From: Cryptomeria japonica
Taxonomy: Eukaryota; Streptophyta; Pinopsida; Cupressales; Cupressaceae
Assembly (NCBI RefSeq): GCF_030272615.1
Contig: NC_081414.1
Location: forward strand, 522,593,137-522,657,136
Length of the DNA stretch: 64,000 bases
Direction: 5' to 3'
Below, piece after piece: positions 56,916 to 64,000 of this stretch. Positions within the stretch are counted from its first letter, which is position 1. Each line of letters begins with the position of its first letter. The notes beneath the pieces are model-generated. The model was not told the DNA's origin and ran no database searches. It worked only from the letters and a program-made list of their open reading frames with translations. A program made the translations under genes and the position numbers.

Positions 56916-57237
56916 CTGCCTCAAAACTGTTTGTATAGCTTAGCAACCATAAGGGAACGACTGTTTGTATAGCTTGAAGTGCAGTTTCGGTTTCACAGTT
57001 CACTCCATCAAATTTACTCTCAGATTCAAGTTGCAAAGAGCATAGATATGGATCCTTAAAATGACTTCCCAATTGTTCATTAAAAATGTTTAGAACCACA
57101 TTATTTGGCCCAAAATCTCTGTGAAAGGTTCTAACAATTTCTTGAAAGTATTACATCTCTCCTGGAACCTTTCCAAGAAGATATCTTTCATCAAGGAGCA
57201 CTGACTCCATAAAAAAATATAATGGTGAGATATGGGG
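56916..57237 (-). pseudogene. Exon-like relic of an unrecognised protein
   Basis: On the minus strand, an uninterrupted reading (apart from one TAA at about 57158, plausibly a former CAA) gives SPLYFFMESVLLDERYLLGK, EIVRTFHRDFGPNNVVLNIF and KFDGVNCETETALQAIQTV. It ends at a good splice donor context, GCAGGTAAAG. An AG acceptor-like site is near 57241. It reads like conserved protein rather than noise, but I do not recognise the family and see no flanking exons. Confidence 0.35.
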
Positions 57238-60200
57238 TCTCTACATTTTTAACCTTGATAACGTAATTTTTATAACAAGATATAAATCTATTAATAGAAA
57301 TCCTTTGAAAAATTAGCCTGCACTATATCATCTCACTATATTAGAAGAAATAAACAATTCAAAAAAAATGTCTACCCAGGGCAATTTGTATGCGTGTGTA
57401 TGCTTCACCCTGAATAAGGAAAGAGGGTAAAGGTTATAGAGTAACGCTACAACGAGAGGATCAAAATAAACCCGTCTCATGTGGTGCAGTACAATACATA
57501 ATTTATGAGTCCATACTTAAGAGAGAATGAGTGTTTCAAGTATACAACACTGACCAACCTCTTGAAGTTCACAAGAACATAACGGGTAGTGATTTTCTTA
57601 TTTATATGAGTGAAGTGTTGGCAATGTGTGTAGCATGGTGTTGTCATTCATGTCAACTTGAAGTGATTGATGAAAATAAAGAAGTTTGTGTAATGAGACA
57701 TTTGAGAGAAATGGTTTGACTAAGTTTTTAACATACTTGGCATGATTGAAGGCATACTAGAGGATTGCCAATTGTATTCATGGCTGTATATCAGTCCAAA
57801 TGATTGGTAAGTATATGGTAACACATTGTTACATATGCTTTATGCTTTGGCTATGAGATGCAGTTGCAATGTTGATGGCCTCATGCTCAAGGAGGTAGTT
57901 GGATGATATTTGAGATCAGATTCATACTTGTTTGATTGAGGAAACTTGTAAGGTATTAACAATGCATTTGTTCATGACTAGGAATTAGTATTTTGGTCCA
58001 CATCTTGCCACATGGCATGTTTTTGGGTATTGCAATTGTGGAGTTAGGTTTGGGAGTTTATAACGTGTCTAATTTGTGTATTTCAAGTCATAAATATTTA
58101 TGCAATAAAAGTTATAAGTGTTTGAAATCTGAATTATAGTTTGACAATGTAATATGTTTCAATTGACTCACTGGAATGCTCTGCATTCCTCTAGACAGAT
58201 AGTTTTTGTTGTGTGGACTTGGGAATATGTTCAAAGGTGCGTAAGGGTTCCCCCATGTGATTTTCATATGATTTGGTACTTTGGAATGCAGTATTCATTG
58301 TGTTCAAGTGTACCAGCCTATCTAATTTGCCATGTTTGAGTTAGTTTAATGGGTTTATTCTTTTGTGCTAGCACTTGATGTTTAATTTCATTAGGAGATT
58401 ATTATAGAAAGTTTGTAGATAGTCTATAGTACTTTCATTTTGGTCCACATGGTAATTTTGATTTCTCCCCAATGGTGTAAATGCTACCAATTAGCAGTTT
58501 TGATAGTGGTGCTAATATTCAGGCCTATAGGTTGAGTTCCTTCATTTACAACTGATCTTGGCCTATTCTAAATACTTGGAAGGATATGATAAGATGGATT
58601 TGTGGTCTAGTGATGCCTTGGGTTCATCTGCAACCTAATTTTGGTGTGTGTTATATGTGTTTGGCACCGACCTATATCGAGTCACGTGTTTCATTTGCTA
58701 GGTCCTATTAGAGAAAACCTGATTGATGTATTGAGGTGTTGCAAAGGATATACAATAGGGTGAGTAGATCATTTGTGAAATGTAGAATGGTAATGCAATG
58801 TGATGTGATGTGAAAAATAATCTGGTGATGTATTAGTTGAGTATGAATTCTGTGAAATAACTATGATAAAGTAATTGTGCTACAAAAGGGACTGTACCAT
58901 CAGCATATGTCAGATGCTTCTACAACTGATGCAAGAACATCCTACCCGTCTTCCAAAATGGGAGCATAAAAATAGGGTATGGGCATCCATTGATTGGCAA
59001 TTTGAGAATAATAAATTAGTAACCATTGCAACAAAATAAAGAATCTAAAATGACATCAAAAAGATTGCAGAAAAATGATTAAGAAGATTAATGGCCAAGT
59101 GAAAGATTAAGAAGCAATTAAAGTTGACATGGCATTGGCTACTTGTGGAATGATCAAATGCTAATTATAAATAGCATATGTATTAATAATTGGGTGAAAG
59201 AAAGCAACACAAATGGTGGTGCAATGAAAATAAATTATAGATGATACATCGATATAAATAGAAAAGAGTTGTAATGGCTCTTCATAGTAGGCGAAGGACA
59301 TTGACCAAGTAAGGCAAATGAGATTAAAGTAGTCTTAGATTAGTAGAATAGGCATAGACACACAAAGAGTAAAGACTAAGGGCATAATAAAATAGAAGGC
59401 ATCAAGCAGAGTTTAGCAAAGAGAAGGTATTTAGGGGCATCAAATAGGATTGATAATATTTTGTAGTTTGTTAAAGTCATTCGAAAGGTCAAAAGGTGCA
59501 AAGGATGATAGAGAGGCAGTGATAAAAGACAAAATTTGTATAAATGTAGGGACTACAAAGTAATGATGTCAAGGAGAAGTTGTAAATGACTAAGGAGACA
59601 ACAAAAAATAAATATGGCTTTTGTAGAAGCGAAAACTGAAGGACAGGGGCAACACCACCGCATCCATCTTGAGAAATTTTGCCAAACTTCTAGAAACATT
59701 TTGCTAACAACATTCTGATGCTACAACCTGATTTTTGTCTACACCTAAGAACTTTGGGACTAGGGTCACTAGCATCCCAAACTCGCATTTTTTAGCTGAA
59801 CTTTTAGGTGCGGGTCTATTGAAAACTTGGGTTGTTGTGGTGTGTTGTCATTGATGTCAACCTGTTTGGTGTTATCATTGATGTCACTCTACATTGTATG
59901 GAATTTGTAGCAGTTATTCTAAAAGTAAATTTTATAATGTTGTTGTGTGGTCTAATAGTGATATTGAGCAAGCTTGAGGTATTTCCGAAAGGTTGGTGTA
60001 GTGAAAGTTTCAATATGTAGGAAACAATATTTATGCAAGAAATCTAGTTTTTAATTCTAGTAGAAAAATGCTTTGCATTCCTCTGGTATATTAATATTAT
60101 GGAGTGTGTATATAGATATAATGTTTATGTTCTATGTACATTGTTCTATCATGTTTACAACTTCATTGTTGCTCAGATGGTAGAGTTCGTTGTTGTTGTT

Positions 60201-61690
60201 TTCAGCAATAGGGTGTCTATCAGAATCAGTCTAGAGAATGCTTGGTTTTTCTCTGATATGTGGTGTGGTTTTTTGTGCTGTGGCTTGGATGACATGTTCA
60301 TTTGGTTTGTGCAATGTTTTACCTCATTTTTCTTGTGATAGTCTAATTGGAAAGTGAATTTATGTTGTTCTATGTTCAGTATTGTTAGTTAGGTTGTTTT
60401 CCGGTTGACTGAGGTAATGTATCCTATCTGGATCATGTCCTTTTGGTTCAACTATATTTTGGTGGTTGAGTTTGGACGATGGTATGGATTTTATCGTGGT
60501 GTACATGTAGATCTTCATTGATTTTTTTGCATTGGAGGATATTTTTGGGTCAACTTATTGGCGTGCTTTATTACTTATCTAGACATTCCATTTGATGTTG
60601 ACTTTGGAGGCTATGTTAGTGGTTGTGGTTCATTGGAATCATTTGGGAATGATGTTTTTGTGATGTGTTTGGGTCCCCTTTATCTCTTGGAGTTGACCGT
60701 AGTAGATATTTTCTGTAAGGGTGGTCGAATTTGTGTAATATTATTTATTTTGTCTATGGCCGACGGGTATGTGTAGGGTCATGGTGAGCCAAATAGGCCA
60801 ACCAGCCTTACACCACACACACTAAGCAACATATTAAGCCTAGAGAATGTTAGTCAACTTTGAGTGTTTAACACTTTTAGGCCTCGAAGTCAAAGCTTAG
60901 TGTGTGATTTAAGCCATATGAAATAGGCCGTTAAGTAGCATTTAAAAATTAGAAAAACAAAGTTAGGCAACTTGACGTAAAACTTTGAAGAAGTTATCAA
61001 CATTATTTCAAAAATATTTAATTATAGAATCTGTAGAAAATTGAATGTAGTTTCTAGGCTACTAGTTATTTTTTGAAGAAAAAAAAATCTATCTGGCAAA
61101 AATTTGGTGTCTATTTGTCCACCCTAACCACAATCAAATCATAATATTTTTTATAAGATTTTAGATATAAGTAGAAGAATCATTTTCGGATGTGATGCAT
61201 ATTTTTTAATAATTTATTTTGAAGTAAATAATTAATTATGATTTTTTACTACAACTTTTTAAAATATAAAAAACTCGTATGCCTGACCACCATAACTTAG
61301 TCAAAAATTTATGAAATTGTTTTTCTTTTTCAATCCTATAGTATGTGAAGCATAGAATGTGACACGTGTTTCAGATTAAAAAAATGTGAAATTGTTTGAA
61401 AGTTAAAGATGTTTTTAAATTAGCCTATCAATCATAACTTTAATTGTAATTCAATTAGAAATTGAATAATAATTATTTATTAAATTCAAAATAAAGCATA
61501 ATTTATATTGTTGGAAAGTTGAGAATCTCCTTAAAATGCCCTTTTTCATTTCATCAATTTTGGGTTTAAAAAAAGTTGTCAGCCACCATGGTGAAGTCTA
61601 GAAAAACAACGAAAAATCCTAAACACATTTTTTCTTGTTGACTTTCCACATTCAATATGTCCTAGGCAAATCCCAAAGCAATCCCGGTGC
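57238..61690. other. Spacer, no gene recognised
   Basis: Only short frames (for example 60558-60776). At about 59841 TGTTGTCATTGATGTCAACC resembles the start of Copia LTRs of the A/B/D type, so an eroded LTR may begin there, but no matching end was found. Confidence 0.4.
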
Positions 61691-61707
61691 TACAAATTTT
61701 TGTTAGA

Positions 61708-61800
61708 GGTAATAGATATCAGATATATTCGTAGGTAATGGATATCTGATATTATCTGATAATATTGAATATTCGTTACCTTCAGATATTTGATATTTAT
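61708..61800. repeat. GATATCTGATAT-rich cluster
   Basis: Several variants of ATGGATATCTGATATTATC and AGATATTTGATATT in both orientations within about 90 bp. Confidence 0.6.
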
Positions 61801-62719
61801 TAGTTTTTTTATAAATATATAATATATTATATATTATTAATATCTTATATGGGTAAGTGCACAAAGATGGTGGTAAAAAAGGGGGTATAAGTGGACACTT
61901 TTTTTTCTCAAATCAGGTGAACCTGAACTTGGAGGCAAAATTTGAAAGTCATCCACTCAAGATATGAAGATAATAAAACAACAAATATTGTAGTACTCTG
62001 AATCTAGTTTCAAAACTACTAAACTTTTTCAAAATTGGATAAGATTAAGGGGGTCAAATCCTTCACACACGAAAAATTGACCCTGATTTTTTCTGAAAAA
62101 CATAACATAGTGTCTGACGTGCGCATCAAAAAAGTCAGAGTTAGATTTTAGTATTTTGACAAATCCTTTGGCAGAAAGATAGCTAAGAGTGAGAACTAGA
62201 AGATGTGTATTTTTTTGTAATTTCTTGTTTAGTATTTTTTTTTTAATGATTTTTCCAATCGAGCACATCCTGAAAATTAGGTACTTGTTCATTCGCGAAG
62301 CATAAGTTGCACTAAACAAATCGAAAATACAAATTTTTTTTTTTTAATTGTAAATAATCAAGTGCACCACAATAATATATTCTTTTTTTAAAATTTGGAT
62401 AAGTATATCAAAAGTTATATAAAAAATGGTGCACCTATGTCTGTGAGAACTATGGAGACACTGGTAAAAGAAATTCAATAATAATATGTTATTGTTGTTC
62501 AAATTGAAAAAAAATTATATGCTTAGAAAGCTCAAAAGATGGGTGAAACTATGGTGGCAATTTTAGAAATACCCACTTTATGAAGTGTAAACCTAATGAT
62601 GACAAAGTCGATAAACCAAGTTGATAAAATAAAACACATCAAAAATGAGAGAAATGGAGGGAAATCAAACTTCCAAACCATAGCTTTGTCATCCAGGCCT
62701 ATTACCAAGCCTAAACAAT
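61801..62719. other. AT-rich spacer, no gene recognised
   Basis: No convincing coding frame. The longest minus-strand frame (62319-62029) shows no motif. Confidence 0.45.
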
Positions 62720-62830
62720 CAAACGCGCGTATGGGGTACTTATGGTTTAAAAATTGCGTATGGGGTATTTATAGTGTAAGCAACGCGTACGCGCTACCTT
62801 TACTATAAACAACGTGTATGCGCTATTATA
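62720..62830. repeat. CpG-bearing GCGTATGGGGTAYTTAT repeat
   Basis: Two copies of GCGTATGGGGTA(C/T)TTATRGT about 30 bp apart, then ACGCGTACGCGC and CGTGTATGCGC, in otherwise AT-rich sequence. Confidence 0.65.
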
Positions 62831-62960
62831 TAATATGTGTATATACATATAATATATGTAATATATAATATGTGTATAATATGATATTGTATATATAATA
62901 TGTTTATATACATATAATGTATGTATATATAATATATTAAACATATATATACACATGTAA
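62831..62960. repeat. TATATGTATAATATG low-complexity tract
   Basis: Alternating TA with TG/TAA interruptions, probably a microsatellite relic. Confidence 0.75.
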
Positions 62961-62991
62961 GTGTATTGTCTCCCCCTCTCAAATGCATACA

Positions 62992-62993
<2 letters not shown>

Positions 62994-63068
<75 letters not shown>
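62994..63068. repeat. (TC)n microsatellite
   Basis: About 74 bp of uninterrupted TC, followed by CCCTCCCTCC-type sequence to 63127. Overlapping open frames (Ser/Leu or Arg/Glu repeats) are artefacts. Confidence 0.95.
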
Positions 63069-63071
<3 letters not shown>

Positions 63072-63226
63072 TCCTCCATACCCCATCCCTCTTTCTCTTC
63101 TTCTCTCCCTCCCTCCCTCCATACCCCACTGCAACTGTGTTTGCACTTCTATAGAAGTAAGTGAATTTATTTCTTCTCTGCAACTTCCTCTTTGATTTTT
63201 ATCATGTATCCTCTCCTAAAAAAATT

Positions 63227-63432
63227 GACTGATGGATTTGTGTGTGTATATTGAATAGGAGGAATAGGGTTTGAAATTGAACCATGGGTGTATTACCGTG
63301 ACAAACAAGGAAACCTGTAGCAATATTCTTCTTGAATGCATTTTTAATGAGTAGAGCAGATGTGGAAAATAGTGTCAACAAAGCAACATGATGAGTCAGA
63401 GTACCTACAATATGTTTTTCAGAAGGAAACAA
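63227..63432. repeat. 206-bp duplicated segment, copy 1
   Basis: Pairs with 63795-64000 at an offset of exactly 568 bp without indels. I count 13 differences (about 94% identity), all but one of them transitions. Both copies keep a minus-strand frame beginning MFPSEKHI. Confidence 0.9.
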
Positions 63433-63794
63433 TAGGTAGGAAGAGAAAGAGGGAGAGTAACATAGATGATGTCATGTATAATGATAGTGGTGGGTATGCA
63501 AGAGTTCCCATGTTGTTACACAACGCCTGTCACCTAAAGAAATTAAAGTTTGTTGTATGCATGGCAGTGGTAGTATATGATGATCATCACTTGTCAAATA
63601 GCTTGGAATGGTACATTCCCATGAAAGAAATCAAGTGTGTAATTCCTATAGTCACAATCGAGATCAGTCTTATAACCTTGTAAATTTAATAGCATCATAT
63701 GTTTTAGAAGTTAGGCAATACTCTTAGGGTTAGGTCAAGCTCTTAAACTTGCTTTTTAGCAAAGCCTTGTAGTTTGCTCGCTTGGAGTCTCGAT

Positions 63795-64000
63795 GACTAA
63801 TGGATTCGTGTGTGTATATTGAATAGAAGGAATAGGGTTTGAAATTGAACCACGGGTGTATTACCGTGACAAACAAGGAAACCTATAGCAATATTCTTCT
63901 CGAATGTGTTTTTAATGAGTAGAGCAGATGTGGAAAATAGTGTCAACAAAGCAACATGATGTGTTAGAGCACCTGCAATATGTTTTTCGGAAGGAAACAA
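63795..64000. repeat. 206-bp duplicated segment, copy 2 (runs off the window)
   Basis: Second copy of 63227-63432, still matching at the last base, so the repeat continues beyond 64000. The 362 bp between the copies show no recognisable domain. Confidence 0.9.

Noticed and set aside
59841-60776. Another Copia LTR
   Set aside because: Only the start resembles (TGTTGTCATTGATGTCAA); no matching 3' end, PBS or second copy was found.
62747-63195. Arg/Glu-repeat and Ser/Leu-repeat ORFs
   Set aside because: Translations of the (TC)n tract and neighbouring TA repeats, with no non-repeat protein content.

Overview
This window looks like intergenic DNA from a large, repeat-rich seed-plant nuclear genome. 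A gymnosperm (conifer-type) is my best guess, but this is inference from the repeat load, the old nested LTR elements and the AT-rich spacers, not from a species marker. There are no rRNA or tRNA genes, operons or CRISPR arrays. Only one gene looks intact: a four-exon PLAC8/cell-number-regulator-type gene on the minus strand (12833-13560). Almost everything else is transposable elements at different stages of decay, with microsatellites and AT-rich spacer between them.

Layout from left to right. 1-1483: 5' end of a minus-strand gypsy-like element (21-bp repeat array, PBS, LTR). 1484-4231: AT-rich spacer, then pyrimidine-rich and (TA)n/(GT)n microsatellites. 4232-10925: a minus-strand LTR element with a coiled-coil/zinc-knuckle Gag-like ORF and a second long non-pol ORF (element A, apparently non-autonomous). 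10921-11520: more microsatellite. 12833-13560: the PLAC8 gene. 14253-16509: a 2.26-kb Mutator-like element with long terminal inverted repeats and a perfect 9-bp target duplication, 693 bp upstream of the PLAC8 start codon, with a degenerate TTAGGG-rich core. 17190-19510: an internally deleted Copia element (F). 19740-20016: a GGTGATATC minisatellite. 20017-37377: one Copia LTR (element C) split by a 16.1-kb Ty3/gypsy Tat-lineage element (20233-36347) with apparently identical 761-bp LTRs and a CCCGG target duplication. 37378-40432: the rest of Copia element C. 40433-42505: 3' part of a chromodomain gypsy element (E). 42511-44525: 5' part of a relative of element A (B). 44530-45660: a LINE-derived insert. 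45911-46857: a probable solo LTR. 48821-50303: another Copia-type LTR (D). 51195-54045: a LINE 3' half with RNase H and an unexpected downstream ORF. 54290-54557: a short LINE insert with a 15-bp target duplication. 54573-64000: mostly anonymous sequence with one exon-like relic, a (TC)n tract and a 206-bp duplication.

How the parts relate. The Tat element carries gag-pro-RT-RNaseH-aRNaseH-integrase on the plus strand. In its 3' region, on the opposite strand, it carries a plant mobile domain (PMD) gene that appears to have its own short first exon and an 825-bp intron packed with two repeat arrays. Elements A, B, C and D share Copia-type LTR ends (a CACCCCC/CTCTCA tract near the 3' terminus), and A and B have initiator-Met-type primer sites. 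A and B could therefore have moved using the enzymes of a C-like Copia element. Premature stops in several elements read mostly as CAG to TAG, CAA to TAA, CGA to TGA or TGG to TGA/TAG, the pattern expected from C-to-T decay of methylated cytosine.
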